Source of the DNA: Rhizomys pruinosus
Taxonomy: Eukaryota; Chordata; Mammalia; Rodentia; Spalacidae
NCBI GenBank assembly: GCA_009823505.1
Contig: VZQC01006311.1
Location: forward strand, 1,258,450 to 1,322,449
Length of the DNA: 64,000 bases
Reading direction: 5' to 3'
The notes beneath the pieces were generated by a model. That model saw only the letters and a program-made list of their open reading frames with translations, was not told where the DNA came from and made no database searches. Position numbers and translations under genes: made by a program. Below, in pieces: positions 46,321-57,687 of this stretch (its first letter is position 1; each line of letters opens with the position of its first letter).

Positions 46321-46486
46321 CTTTTTTTTTTTTTTTTTTTTTTTTTCTTTTTGAGACAGGGTCTCCCTGTAGCCCCAGCTGTCCTGGAACTTACTCTGTA
46401 GATCAGGCTGGCCTTGAACTCACAAAGATCCGCCTGCCTCTGCCTCCCAAGTGCTAGGATTAAAGGCGTGCGCCACCAAGCCTGGC
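46321..46486 (-). mobile_element. B1 SINE in Bok coding relic
   Basis: Minus-strand B1. The target repeat cgcagc(a/g)aagacttct is Bok coding sequence, which proves the B1 came after the retrocopy. Confidence 0.95.
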
Positions 46487-46812
46487 TCGCAGCGAAGACT
46501 TCTGAGTGCCGCAGCACCTCCAAGGCCGGGATCTCTGGTTCAGGACAGGCTTGCCTTGGTCTCTGCAGGTCTAGACCCTTCTATTCAAACCCAAACCCGT
46601 AAGTGCTTGCCCCGCCCCGTCCCAGCACTCGCCTGGTCCATGCTGCAGCGGGAGCTCCAGTCTGCAGTCTGTGTGCTCACAGAAGTCGTGGGGGGCTCGT
46701 GGGGGCTTGGGGAGCACCGCAGACTCCCCGCTTCCTATTTTTTAATGCTCTAAGAAAACTCCCTGTCCCAAGGGATGCACCCTTCTAGTTCATTTATGCA
46801 TTGTAAATTAAG

Positions 46813-46983
46813 TGGGGGTTTTTTTTTGTTTGTTTTTTGGTATTTTTGAGACAGGGTCTCCCTTTAGTTCCAGCTGGCCTGGAGCTTGCTCTGTAGACGA
46901 GGCTGGCCTTGAACTCACAGAGATCCGCCTGCCTCTGCCTCCCAAGTGATGGGATTAAAGGCATGCACCACCACGCCCGGCTA
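46813..46983 (-). mobile_element. B1 SINE
   Basis: T-rich tail, gagacagggtctccctttag to accaccacgcccggct. Full length. Confidence 0.94.
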
Positions 46984-47117
46984 TAAATTTTTATATGTAG
47001 CGTGAGGTAGGGGCCAAGCTCCATCTTTTTCATTCAATTGCCAATTTTTCAAACAACATTTATTGAAAATACTCCTTTCCTTCATTGGCTTACCTTGGCA
47101 AGAAAAATTACATCAAA

Positions 47118-47430
47118 GGGGCTGGGGAGATGCTTCACTTGGTACAGTGCCTGGCAAGCAAACAGGAGGAACCTCAGTTTGGATTCTCAGCACCAACATA
47201 AAGGTTAGACATAGTCACACCTGTCTACAAGTCCAGCACTGGGTAGGGGGCAGGGGTGGAGCCAGGCCGATCCCTGCAATGGCAGTATTAGCTAGCCAGC
47301 CTAGCTGCATCAGTGAGTTCTAGTTCAAAAAATGATGTGGAGAGTGATTGAGGAAGACACCCATGTCACACCTTTGTCCTCTGCATGTATGTGCACACAC
47401 ATGCATATACCCATATGAACATGTACCTAC
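47118..47430 (+). mobile_element. RSINE1 SINE
   Basis: ggggctggggagatgcttca head, ctggcaagcaaacaggagga, agccagcctagctgcatcag, tcctctgcatgtatgtgcac tail, matching the RSINE1 plan. Confidence 0.75.
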
Positions 47431-47551
47431 ATCATATACAAACCAAAAAAAGGGGAAAAATAAAAGGAAAGTTAAATTGACCATATACATGCACATTTAT
47501 TGTAGACTTTTCAGACTTTCTCTTTTCCCCCATCAGTCTGTATATCAATTC

Positions 47552-47772
47552 TTTTAAAATTTATTTTTAATTTAATGTGTATAAGTGTTTTGCTTATATA
47601 TGTGAGTGTACCACATGCATACAGTGCCTACAGAGGCCAGAAGTAGGCATTGAATCCCCTGGAACTGGAGTTACAGATGGTTGTCAGTCACCATGTGGAT
47701 CCTGGTAACTGAACCCAGGTTCTATGCAAGAGCAGCTAGTGCTCTTAACTGCTGAGCCTTCTCTCCAGCCTC
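47552..47772 (-). mobile_element. B2-related SINE
   Basis: Minus strand, ggaactggagttacagatgg, ends tctccagcctc. The target repeat gtata(t/c)ca(a/g)ttctt flanks it. Confidence 0.88.
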
Positions 47773-47834
47773 CGTATACCAGTTCTTATGCCAACATCAT
47801 ATGTCCTGTGGTTTTATAGAAAGGCTGGAAGCCA

Positions 47835-47931
47835 GGTGGATCTTTGTGAGTTCAAGGCCAGCCTGGTCTACAGAGCAAGTTCCAGGACAGCTGGGGCTAC
47901 AGGGAGACCCTGTCTCAAAAAGACCAAAAAA
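47835..47931 (+). mobile_element. 5'-truncated B1 SINE
   Basis: Starts mid-element at ggtggatctttgtgagttca. A perfect 14-bp target repeat aaggctggaagcca lies at 47821-47834 and 47932-47945. Confidence 0.95.
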
Positions 47932-48133
47932 AAGGCTGGAAGCCAGAAAGTGTGAGTGTTCCAATTTTGTTCATCATTTTCAGTAACATTTTGATTGTCT
48001 AGGTTCCTAATATTTTCATGTATGTGTTAGAATAAGCTTGTTAGATTCTTGTCAACAAGTCCATTGGAATTTTTATTAGAATGACATTAAATTTCTAGAT
48101 AATTTTGGATACCTTAAAAAAATTGACTCTTCT

Positions 48134-48291
48134 AGCCAGGCGTGGTGGTGCATGCCTTTAATCCTAGTACTCAGGAGGCAGAGGCAGGCGGATCTTTGTG
48201 AGTTCAAGGCCAGCCTCGTCTACAGAGTGAGTTCTAGGATAGCTGGGGCTACAGGGAGACCTTGTCTCGAGAAAGACCAAAAAAAAAAAAA
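48134..48291 (+). mobile_element. B1 SINE (first of a tandem pair)
   Basis: gccaggcgtggtggtgcatg to an A tail. attgactcttct precedes it at 48122 and follows at 48292. Confidence 0.95.
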
Positions 48292-48303
48292 ATTGACTCT
48301 TCT

Positions 48304-48454
48304 AGCTGGGTGTGGTGGTGTACACCTTTAATCCTAGCACTTGGGAGGCAGAGGCAGGAGGATCTTTGTGAGTTACAGGCCAGCCTGGTCTACAGAGTGA
48401 GTTCCAGCCCAGCTGGGGCTTTAGGGAGATCCTCTCTCAAAAAGACCAAAAAAA
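48304..48454 (+). mobile_element. B1 SINE (second of a tandem pair)
   Basis: gctgggtgtggtggtgtaca to an A tail. attgactcttct before it and attgattcttct after it, so the same target was used again. Confidence 0.95.
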
Positions 48455-48562
48455 ATTGATTCTTCTAAAAAAAATTGACTCTTCTGCCTATGTATATATC
48501 AATACTCATTTATTAGGCTTTCTTTACTTTTTCTTAGTAGTGGTTGGTATTTTTCAGTATAA

Positions 48563-48690
48563 AGGGCATGGTGGTGCACACCTTTAATCCTAGCACTCTG
48601 TGCAAGGCCAGCCTGGCCTATATAGCAAGTTCCAGGCCAGCCGTGGCTACAGAGAAACCCTGCCTCAAAAAAGACCAAAAAGAAAAGAAA
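48563..48690 (+). mobile_element. B1 SINE, internally deleted
   Basis: aagggcatggtggtgcacac, then cctagcactctgtgcaaggc, which skips about 35 bp of the usual body. Confidence 0.9.
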
Positions 48691-49277
48691 GGTCTTATGC
48701 AGCATGTTAATTTTATTCCTAAGCATTTTATTTTTTTATGCTGATATAGATGGTATTTCTTTTAAATTCATTTTCTCATTATTTCCTCTTTGTATAACAT
48801 TGCAGTTAATTTTGTACATGTTGATCTTGCATCCTATGACCTGGCCAAGCTAACTTACTCTGTTTTTAAGTTGACCTGGGGATGCGTTAGAGCATTCATT
48901 GTGAATGCTGTGTTATCTAAGGTTAATGAGCTCTGCTTCTTTCTCCATCTTTGTGCCTTTTTTCTTTTCTTGCTTGGTTGTACCAGCTATGATCTCTAAT
49001 AGGGTATTGCCATGGTGAGTATGGCCAACCTTGCTTTGGTCCCAGTGCAGGGGAAAGCATCTAGTCTTTCACCACTGAGCACGAGGCTTGCTACAATTCA
49101 TCACTAATACTGTTAGACTGAGGAACTTCTCTGTTTTTAGTATGGGCACGCCTTCTCTACATCTCCCCAGCTGATCGTATGGTTCTCCTTTATTCTTCTG
49201 ACAGCAAATTGTCTGTGTTGATTTAGAATCCTGCCTTTTGAGTTGACCTCACTAGATCATGATGTATTATATTTTTT

Positions 49278-49425
49278 CATTTTTCTTTGAGACATGGTCT
49301 CCCTGTCACACTAGGTGGCCTGGAACGTGCTATAAAGACCAGGTTGGTCTCTTATGTCCTCCTCTTGGCTGCCTCTGCCTCCTGAGTGCTGGGATTAAAG
49401 GAATGCACTAGCATTCCCAGCATAT
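49278..49425 (-). mobile_element. Old B1 SINE
   Basis: tttgagacatggtctccctg to attaaaggaatgcactagca. Diverged. Confidence 0.85.
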
Positions 49426-49721
49426 TGTATTTTCATTTATTGCTGTATTTATTTGTTAACATTTGTAAAGAGTGGGTAGCAGATTATATAGAATATGTAT
49501 TTCATTAATATGAAATGCTAAAGAAATTATTTTAAAAGTTGGTTGTAAATCACAAAAAATCCTCAGATGGATGAAGTAACTAAGAAGCCATGTAAGTATC
49601 CATGTCACAGTTGTGCATTAATTGCTAGAAATAAAGACTGGGAAATAGCAAAAGAATCTCTTGAAAGAGGGCAAGAATTGGTAACATAGAAAAGAGCATA
49701 AAATTATTATTAAAAAAATAT

Positions 49722-50171
49722 GTATTAATTTCCTGAGACTGCTGTAGCATACTAACACAGTCTTGGTAACTTAAAATGCTAGAAATTGTAAAACACAGAT
49801 GTTTATTCTCCCACAGTTTGGGAGGCCAGGAGTCCAAAATCAGTGTCAGCAGGTCCAGGCTGTCCCTGGAGGCTCCAGAAAAGAACCTGCTGTTTGCTTT
49901 TTCCAGCTTCTCATAGCTCTGGTATCAGCCTCTGATCCCATTGCCTACCCCTGTGTGCTTATCTTAATTCTCATTGGCTATAGGGCCCATTGAGATAATC
50001 CAGGGTGAATGGACCTTAAACATCCTCAGGGGCCAGGGAGATGGCTCAGCAGTTAGGAGCTCTGGCTGTTCTTGCAGAGGACCAAAGTTTGGTTCCCAGT
50101 ACCCATGTCAGGCAGCTCATGACAGCCTGTAATTCCAGGTCCAGGGGATCTTCTGGACTTACATGGCATGG

Positions 50172-50213
<42 letters not shown>

Positions 50214-50345
50214 AGAAAGTAAAAACAAATCTTTAAAGTAATCCTTCATTATAGATACAAAGACCCTTCCCCAAATGAAGTCACAGGTCCTAAGATGTGT
50301 GATGTGTAGTCTTTTTTAGGGACCTCCATTAGCTTCCCATAGTAT
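49722..50345. mobile_element. Old MaLR (MLT1-like) LTR, split by a B3
   Basis: tcctgagactgctgtagcat, cacagtttgggaggccagga, ccagcttctcatagctctgg, gagataatccagggtgaatg and, beyond the SINE, gacccttccccaaatgaagt follow a mammalian-wide MaLR consensus. The subfamily is uncertain. Confidence 0.55.
50030..50240 (+). mobile_element. B3-type SINE with (CA)n
   Basis: ggggccagggagatggctca head, gacagcctgtaattccaggt, then (CA)n of about 36 bp at 50176-50211. Confidence 0.85.
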
Positions 50346-50369
50346 AATGCTCTAAAATTTTCTCTATTA

Positions 50370-50600
50370 GGGCTGGAGAGATGGCTCAACAATTCAGATA
50401 TCACTGACTGCTCTTGCAGAGGACCTGGGTTCAGTTCCCAGCGCTCACATGACGGCTAACAATCATCTGTAACTCCAGTTCCAGGGAATCTGACACCTTC
50501 TGATCCCTGCAGGCATTGCATGACATGAGTGCAGTAACACATGCAGGCAATACATACTCATACACGTAAAAATAATAAATAAAATATTAAAAATAAAAGA
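50370..50600 (+). mobile_element. B2 SINE
   Basis: gggctggagagatggctcaa, no internal duplication, 3' gcattgcatgacatgagtgc. Confidence 0.93.
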
Positions 50601-53059
50601 TTTCCTCTATGAAACATTGGCATTTGATTATTGAATCAAATGAAGTAAGCCAAATGGTAAATGTTAAGACTAAATTTAGCAATCCATGATCCTTGATTTT
50701 AAAATGCTGCTTGAACACAAAGTGAAAACTTATTGACTAAAACTAAACCATCTCCTGTAACATAAATTGTTGTCAGCTTTATAAATGGTTAAAATAAACA
50801 AGTTTGGTGTAACTGTTTATTTGGAAAACTTGGGAATGTAGCCACTTGGCAAAGTAATTTGTGGCTAATTGGCTTTTGATGAATTGGTCATTTGACACAT
50901 TGAATTTTGGCCAACTGGCTTTTGGAGAATCAGTGTTAGTCAAGTTGGACTGTGTCCCACATGGGCCTAGGGCTTGGTGCCTAGGGCTGGGCCATGAGGC
51001 CCACAGGGGCGCCAGGCAGGCTGAGTGCTGGGCCTAGAATCTAAAGGTCACCTTAGAGCAGGAAGGAGATCCCGGAAGACCTGACCATCCCCCAGCCCTG
51101 ACTAAGGGCTGCTCCCAGCTAGAGGATACAGACTGTGAAGACACAATAATCCTCATGCTTTTGATTTTTACGTTATAGTGGCATTGTCTCATTTGATCCT
51201 CACCATAAGCCTGCACTTTAAGATCTGCACTTTACAGGTAAAAAGGAGGCTTTTCCTAGCCAGTAACACAGGTGAGCAGCAGAGTTCACATTACAGGCCA
51301 GGTTGTCTAAAGACCATGCGCTATGGTTCCCAAATGAACCACCCTAGTTCTTGCCTTCAATCAGCTCCAGTCTACCAGTTCATTTGTAAATGAAGATTAT
51401 GGGCCTCATTGTGGCCTAATGAGGCCTACCAGTGGAATCTGTTCCTGTTTCTCCAGGTGAGGAAACAGGCTGGGTGTGATATCAGCCAGTGTCTTAGCCT
51501 CATAACTGTACAGAAATGAGGCTGGCCCTGTTTGTCTTCTATGGTTCTTCCTCCTCCAGCCTGCTCCAGGGATTTTTGCTGCTTGTGGTCTTGTCTCTGA
51601 CAGTGGGAAAACCCACAGGCCTTGCCTTCTACCCCAGCACTTCTTGTTTATATCCCCATTAATGGGCCTCACAGGCCTTGCCTTCTACCCCAGCCCTCCT
51701 TGTTTATATCCCCATTAATGGGCCCTCACAGGCTGGCCCAGCTGCCAAGGGAGAGCCAGCGAGACACCTGGAGCTGCGTCTGCTGCAGAATGTTTACGGT
51801 CCACGGAGCCAAAACGAAACAACATCCATCTTGCTGACTGGTTGCAAACACTGCGCCCATTCATGGCCAGGCAGTGGATGGTCCTGTGCTTGACAGTGAG
51901 CTAACACAGCTCAGTGGTGTGCGTGGCAGCAAGAGAGCAAGGAGAAGACAGGTGGGCTCGGATGAAATCGTGCCCCAGCCCAGGCGGCCCTCCTTCCATT
52001 TTCTGTTCACTCATTCCTCCTAGCAGATGTGTCATTAATGTCATATGTTGTATGTCGTATGTTAAGATGGCAGTCTGAAGAGAGATGCTCAGACCCTAAA
52101 CTGGGCTTAGAAGTATAGGTTAGCCCCAGCAAGGACTGAATGAGGTCATCTGTCAATATGAGGACAGTGACCCACAACCTAGGGGAGCTTTGTCCCCAGT
52201 AGACTTAGCAGTTACCGTATTAGAGGGCCAGTGAGGGCAGGTTTACACCCCCATCTTAAGGAATTTCTGCCCTAGCATGAATCTGTTATAACATCACCTC
52301 CCATTTAAAAGTCCTGTGGCTCACACACAGGCCTTTGAGGTGTCAGCAGTGTCAGACTCACGCATCTCCTGTGGCTCACAGAAAGAGTGCAGCAATAGGT
52401 GCATGAGGCTCTCTTTGCCCAAGATCAGGGAAAGGTTTTGAGGCAGGCAACCAGACCAAAGCAGGAGGCGTGTCAGGAGTGAGGGTCCCAGGGTTAGGGC
52501 CTGGAGCAGGTGAAGGAGGCAGCACTAGCCCCTCCTCAGCCCTCCATACACTGGGATCACAAGCAACATCAACACTTGGAGGAACCTGCAGTCTTTTTTC
52601 TTGTGTTTTATAGGAAAGTAAACCCAGGTTCAGGGCCCAGGGATCATAGGCAGGGAAGGTCTAGGGTGCTGGGTCCTGCTTCCTTCCTAGGTTCCTTTCC
52701 GTGGACTCAGCCTTACAGGTGAGGAGACTGGGTACTGTATGTAGGTTTATGGAAACAAAGCAGAGACCCTGGTACCCTCCCCATGAAGGCAAAGGCAAAG
52801 TTTTCTCCCCAAATGGACATCCCTCAGTAATTATTGCCTGGGGCTTTCTTTCAGCCTTGGGAATGAGGGCAGGGCCTTCTACGCAGCCTGGGGACCCAGA
52901 GCAGACCTGTCAGTCTTCCCTTCACAGAGCTCACAGTGCAAGTGCCCTGCTGGTCATGGTTCCTTAGATGTAATTTTAGGAGAACTCTCTATTTCTGTGT
53001 TGTCTCTCAAAGGACATTACTGGCTTTCAGCCAGTAGAGCCAAGAGAGTCATCATGTGT
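50601..53059. other. Mostly unique, with MIR and a 56-bp duplication
   Basis: 50600-50950 is AT-rich with two related ttggcttttg words. A MIR lies at 51165-51310 (tctcatttgatcctcaccat). A ~56-bp unit is duplicated at 51616-51728 (caggccttgccttctacccc). No gene seen. Confidence 0.45.
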
Positions 53060-54110
53060 CATGAGTGTGCTTTTTCAGAAACAGACACGAACACATTTCT
53101 GTGTTTCCACCATGTCAGAGTTTATTGAATAATAAATTCACATGACTCAGTGGTTTCAATGGGAGCAGTTTACCAGATAATCGTCCATACCCTGACAATA
53201 CGGCCATCGCGAATGCAGGTTCTTTTATCCCAATCTTAATGAGTAATATTAACTCATATCATACTCAGCACACAGTAAACCAATCTGTGAGTTACAGCAT
53301 AAATATAAATTGAAGAGGCTATATCACAACAGTTCAAGAGGTTTCAGAAGTGGGCTGACAGAAATGTATATAGAGTCTGTATTGATGAGATAACCCAGAA
53401 CAGTCTCAGGGAAGAAGCTGGTGCTGTAGAGATTATGCTGTAGTGTCAGGGTTGAGGGCATAGATGTAGTCAGCTATAGAAACAAAAGGGAAGACCAGAT
53501 CCCGAGCAGAAACAGCAAGCCCAGGTCCAGGTCTAGGTCCAGGTGGGGAAGAAGTGGGACTGGTAGATGGCAGTTGATTCGGTCATGTCAACAGTGAAGG
53601 ATCGAACTGAATCGGATCCCTAGTTCTCTACCTGTGGGTCCTTGATGCATACTAGGTGTCAAATGACTAGTCAGCGGGACTGTGGCATCATAGTGCTAGG
53701 CATCCATTACTTTATGGGGTCCAGACAATGTGTCCTATACTTTCTTAGGCCTGGTTTCACTAAGATTTTAATACACTCATGTGTCCATACAGTCTTAATG
53801 CACCCCAATAAAATTCTAGGGCAGCACTCTTTCTACTCCCAGAAATAAGTAATTTGTCAGTTTGTACTGCATGGGGGTGATACCAGACAGATACTAGTAT
53901 TGTGTGGATCTACCTAAGCACACAGTCATCCTCTGTCCTCAAATTAAAGTCAAAGGCTACTTATAAAATGGAGTCTCTCAGGACAAGGAACAGCGTAAAA
54001 CCCACTGTTTTATACATTATAGAGTAACCGAATAGGACATAGTCTGCTCTCAACATAACGGCTGCAGTAAGCCCTATGCCCATCACGGAGAAGGGCTTCT
54101 GGACTGGCTT
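53060..54110 (-). other. Unclassified SINE-free block; LTR-like or 3'-UTR-like on minus strand
   Basis: On the minus strand a gggataaaag word (TATA-like, about 53235) is followed about 110 bp later by caataaactctgacatgg, the spacing of an LTR promoter and poly(A) signal. It could also be a transcript 3' end. I found no matching target repeat and no coding motif. Confidence 0.3.
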
Positions 54111-55619
54111 GTCATACTATGTGGGTCTTCCCCAGCACTGGGCTCTGTCATTCAAGGCTTAGCCCAGCTCTCACCTGGCATGCACATTTCAGCCTCTATT
54201 CTTTTACTCTTTGGTTCTCCAAACTAGCATTTGGTGCCGTTACATGCCAGCCGTCATTACACAGTGCAAGGAGAACTCAGAGAGGGAGTGTACGCAGGAC
54301 TGGGTAGCACAGGGGAAAGTGGCAGGACATAGTCAGTGGGGGAAGAGCAAGAGGAAACAGGGAGAAAGAACAGGGCGAGCCTGGGGAGTTCTTAAGTCAG
54401 GAAGCTGGGGCATGTACTGGGAAGTGCGGAGACAGACTGGAGCAGTAAGCCAAACAGAAGGGCAGAGTCCTGCTTGCTTGGCTCAGGTACTCGGAGGTTA
54501 TCTCCTGGGAAGAAGGAATGCAGAGGGCTAGGAGCAGGAGGAGACATGGCCACATTTAGGCCAGAATTTTGTTTAGAAAGATTGCCCTGACTGTAGTGGA
54601 GTGATGAGTCACATTCAGGGAGGAGAAGAGACTAATCCAGATGGAATGAGGTGAAGAAAGAGGTAAGGATGGGAAAAGGAGGAGCAGAATGGAGATAAAT
54701 TCAGTCTCCAGGGCTTAGCCAGTGCCCAGTGCCTGCCGGGACCCCCATAGGTCTGTCCACCCCTGGAGTTTCTGGAGATAGCCTAACATGCCCCACCTCA
54801 TGCCTCAGGACTGAGCCACGGCTGGCAGCTTACATTGCTGGACAGCTTGTGTGGAATCATGTGCCCATGCGCCAGCCTTCCTGTGGGCTCCTCCAAGTCG
54901 AAGATCTTGTCACCGAATCTAGAAACAGACCTTGGGATTCAAGGAGGTCAGACCCTATCCTGTCCTGAGTGCTTCTGTGAGGTAGATGGAGACATACTTG
55001 GACCAAATCCTGACTCTGTGACCTTGGGGAAGCCCCAATCTTGGAGGACGTGGCTTTCTTCCTCTGAAGAACAAGGAGCTGGTGTGGGTGAGAGGTTGCC
55101 TGCAGGGCGTCTTCTAAACAGGTCCCCTTTGTACTGCCTTCTTTGTGTTCCTGGCACGAAATTTATCCATGATGTTACCTTCCTGCACCTCTGTCTATAA
55201 AAGTTCTGTATGATATTTTAATTGTGATATAAAGAAGAAAATAAAGGGGGTTACCTGAAAGCAATGTCTTCATTTTTGCACACTAAGACACTGTGAACTA
55301 CTGAAGTTGCTGGGTGCTCACACCTGTGCACAGCATGACCCTGTTGGCAACTGCAGATGTACAAGGCAGAGTGGCTAAGGTGACGTGTTTCTCTGAAATG
55401 GTGAACAACTCTTGGTCACATTCCAAACAAAACACAGTATAGTCTTTCTCTAATTTACATGGTAGTTCCAAGCCTGGAAAATTTAGAGTATGTTATGACC
55501 ATGATAAAAGTACTTTGTGTTTCTGTGTAAAATGGACCTAAGTTCTGGGCTTCTACAACTAGGTTACTTGTTTACAGAAATTTTGAGTATCTGGCATGGT
55601 ATTAAAAAGTTAGCATAGG
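54111..55619. other. Unique with L2 and MIR remnants
   Basis: 54540-54700 (agaaagattgccctgactgt) is an L2 remnant, minus. 54985-55080 (gactctgtgaccttggggaa) is a MIR, minus. No gene seen. Confidence 0.45.
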
Positions 55620-55866
55620 GGGGCTGGAGAGATGGCCTAGCGGTTAAGAGTGCCGACCGCTCTTACAGAGGACCCGGGTTTGATCCCCAGCACCCACATG
55701 GCGGCTGAGAACCGTCTGAAGCTCCAATTCCAGAACTCCAGTTCCAGAGGAATCCGAGACCCTCTTCTGAACTCCGCTGCATTGCACGACACGGGTGCAC
55801 AGACTTGCATGCAGACAGTACATTCATATACATACAGAAATAAATAAAATTAATAAAAAAAAAAAG
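55620..55866 (+). mobile_element. B2 SINE (short internal duplication)
   Basis: ggctggagagatggcctagc. The 14-bp duplication form (ccaattccagaactccagtt). Target repeat aaaagttagcatag / aaaagttaccatag. Confidence 0.95.
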
Positions 55867-56785
55867 TTACCATAGGACTAACCTACCCTTGGCAGTGAGT
55901 ATGCCCTAAGCTACTAAATGACAGTGGCCCCTAGACTCTGTGACTACTAGAAATCCCTCCAGTGATTTCCTCTGTGACCCCAGGATAGAGCTCCCTAAAA
56001 CCCTTCCTGCAGTGGTGTCTAGGCTGAGGGTGTAGGCTGGAGCACTGGGGAGGGATTGGGAGATTCCATCCCCCCCTCCCCCAAGGGCTGGTCAGATTGG
56101 GCTTTCTGGGGAAGGGTCCTCAGAGCTGGGTGGATTCAGATCCGAAATGGGGCTGAGGGGACCTTAAGACTTCAAAGCTGTGACTTACCTTATATGCTTT
56201 GGCAGCCATCGGACCATTCTGGGGAATAACTAATCTTTTCCATAGGTTGCAGAAATCCAGGCCTCTCTAAGGGACGAGAAGCCGGTCCTACTTCCTCTCA
56301 CTAGGCCACATCTTTGCATGGTGCCCTTTCCTGTAGGTGGGAGTACCCTCCTTTGCAGGATAGTGACAGAGGCACTTCTTTCCTTTGATAAACCCACTGT
56401 AAGTGGGACATGTAGTATGTGTTTACTTACCTCACCTAGCAAGTGATGGATGGAGGGTGGCTCACTGCCACTAACCCTCATCAAAATGGCTTAAAAATAA
56501 AAATTCAAGTGTAGTTTCTGCCAAATGTAAATCTCTTCCCCACCATCATAAAGTCAGAATCTTGCCAGGGACCAACTGTTCTTCTGAGCTACTGATTCTT
56601 CCCTCCCCATCCCCATTCTTCAGGGCCCGGATCTGGGCACCATGAACTCACACTCTGTGCTGTTCTGTCTTCTTGGGTTTTATGGATTTTCCAGCAGTTT
56701 TGAAGAACATTTTAGTAGTTGGGGAGAAAAACAACATGAGAATAGGTGTTAACTATTCAGCTTGATTATAAAGAAAAAGGGTTAC
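55867..56785. other. Unique sequence, no gene seen
   Basis: Nothing recognised. Confidence 0.4.
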
Positions 56786-56796
56786 AATAAAGGCTG

Positions 56797-57006
56797 TGGG
56801 ACTGGAGAAGTGGCTCAGCATCTAAGAATACTGGCTGCTGTTGCAGAGGACCTGGGTTCAATTCCCAGCACCTGCATGGCAGCTAACAACCATCTATAAC
56901 TCCAGTTTCAAGGGAATCCAGTGCCTTCTTCTGTGACATTGCACAATATGGGTGGATTTATGCACATGCAGGCAATATACTCACATAAAATAAAAATATT
57001 TTTTTA
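56797..57006 (+). mobile_element. B2 SINE
   Basis: gggactggagaagtggctca, diverged, no duplication. aaaggctg lies on both sides. Confidence 0.9.
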
Positions 57007-57021
57007 AAAAGGCTGAATGTA

Positions 57022-57157
57022 ATTTGGGCATGGTGGCACACACCTTAATCCTAGCACTTGAGAGGCAGAGGCAGGCAGATCTCTGTGAGTTCAAGGCCAG
57101 CTTGGTCTACATAGTGAGTTCCAGGACAGCTGGAGCTACAGGGAGACCCTGTATCGT

Positions 57158-57192
<35 letters not shown>
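57022..57192 (+). mobile_element. B1 SINE with ~35-base A tail
   Basis: gggcatggtggcacacacct to ccctgtatcg, then a pure A run. Target aaggctgaat(g/a)t, shared with the preceding B2. Confidence 0.95.
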
Positions 57193-57197
<5 letters not shown>

Positions 57198-57317
57198 TGA
57201 ATATGAGATCATAAATATGTTTATAAATATGATCTGAAATTAACACTTCAGCCCTGTACTTGCTGAAAAGTGTGCATAAAATGTATCTGTCTTCAAGAAA
57301 TTATTATTATTTGTCTT

Positions 57318-57535
57318 TTTTATTTTTTAAATTTATTTTCGTATGTGTATGAATGTACTGTCTGCATGTAGGTTTGTGCACCCGTGTCGTGCAGTGCCTC
57401 GGAGGTCAGATGAGGGTGTCAGATTCTCCTGGAACTGGAGTTAAAGATGGTACTCAGCCGCCATGTGGTTGCTGGAACCTGGGTCTTCTGCAAGAGCAGT
57501 CGGCGCTCTTAACCGCTAGGCCATCTCTCCAGCCC
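57318..57535 (-). mobile_element. B2 SINE inserted in the tail of a B1
   Basis: Minus strand. ttattatttgtcttttt lies on both sides and belongs to the flanking B1 tail. Confidence 0.92.
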
Positions 57536-57547
57536 TTATTATTTGTC

Positions 57548-57687
57548 TTTTTGAGACAGGGTCTCCCTGTAGCTCTGGCTGTCCTGGAACTCACTATGTA
57601 GACCAGGCTGGCCTTGAACTCACAAAGATCTGCCTGCCTCTGCCTCCCAAGTGCTAGGATTAAAGGCGTGCGCCACCATGCCTGGCA
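57548..57687 (-). mobile_element. B1 SINE
   Basis: tttgagacagggtctccctg to gcgccaccatgcctggc. Full length. Confidence 0.95.

Larger units (their letters stand above)
45110..46740 (-). pseudogene. Bok: Processed pseudogene of Bok (BCL2-related ovarian killer)
   Basis: Read on the minus strand, intronless Bok sequence runs from a 5' leader (46729 down) through a coding relic at 46523-45927 to a 3' UTR, AATAAA (45164-45159) and a CAA-rich A tail (45138-45121). The target repeat gcttccta(c/t)tttt lies at both ends (45110 and 46730). Recognisable pieces are MEVLRHSEVFAA, EIMDAFDR, DKELEAQGKALGREYV, KTLATWLRR, GGWTDVLKCVVSTD and a C-terminus ending in PER before TGA. Lesions: start ATG to TTG, a stop after EIMDAFDR, a B1 in the coding part, compensating frameshifts after TWSKV, and loss of about 74 codons between GQLL and TWSKV, including the whole BH3 motif. 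The family protein is a ~213-residue pro-apoptotic effector; this copy cannot encode it. Confidence 0.92.
44760..49160 (-). mobile_element. Single ancient L1 ORF2 copy split by at least nine insertions
   Basis: Reverse-complement L1 ORF2 order is kept across the gaps: ttgattcagttgaatttatc (44950), a short segment at 46741-46812, aggtaggggccaagctccat (47005), aacaacatttattgaaaata (47054), 47500-47551, 47773-47834, 47946-48121, 48486-48562 and 48690-49160 (agggtattgccatggtgagt). Removing the insertions joins consecutive L1 segments. Insertions: B1, Bok retrocopy, B1, RSINE1, B2, and four B1s. Confidence 0.75.

Noticed and set aside
45927..46523. Bok as a functional gene
   Set aside because: No introns, A-rich tail, target duplication, lost start codon, in-frame stop, two B1 insertions and a missing BH3.
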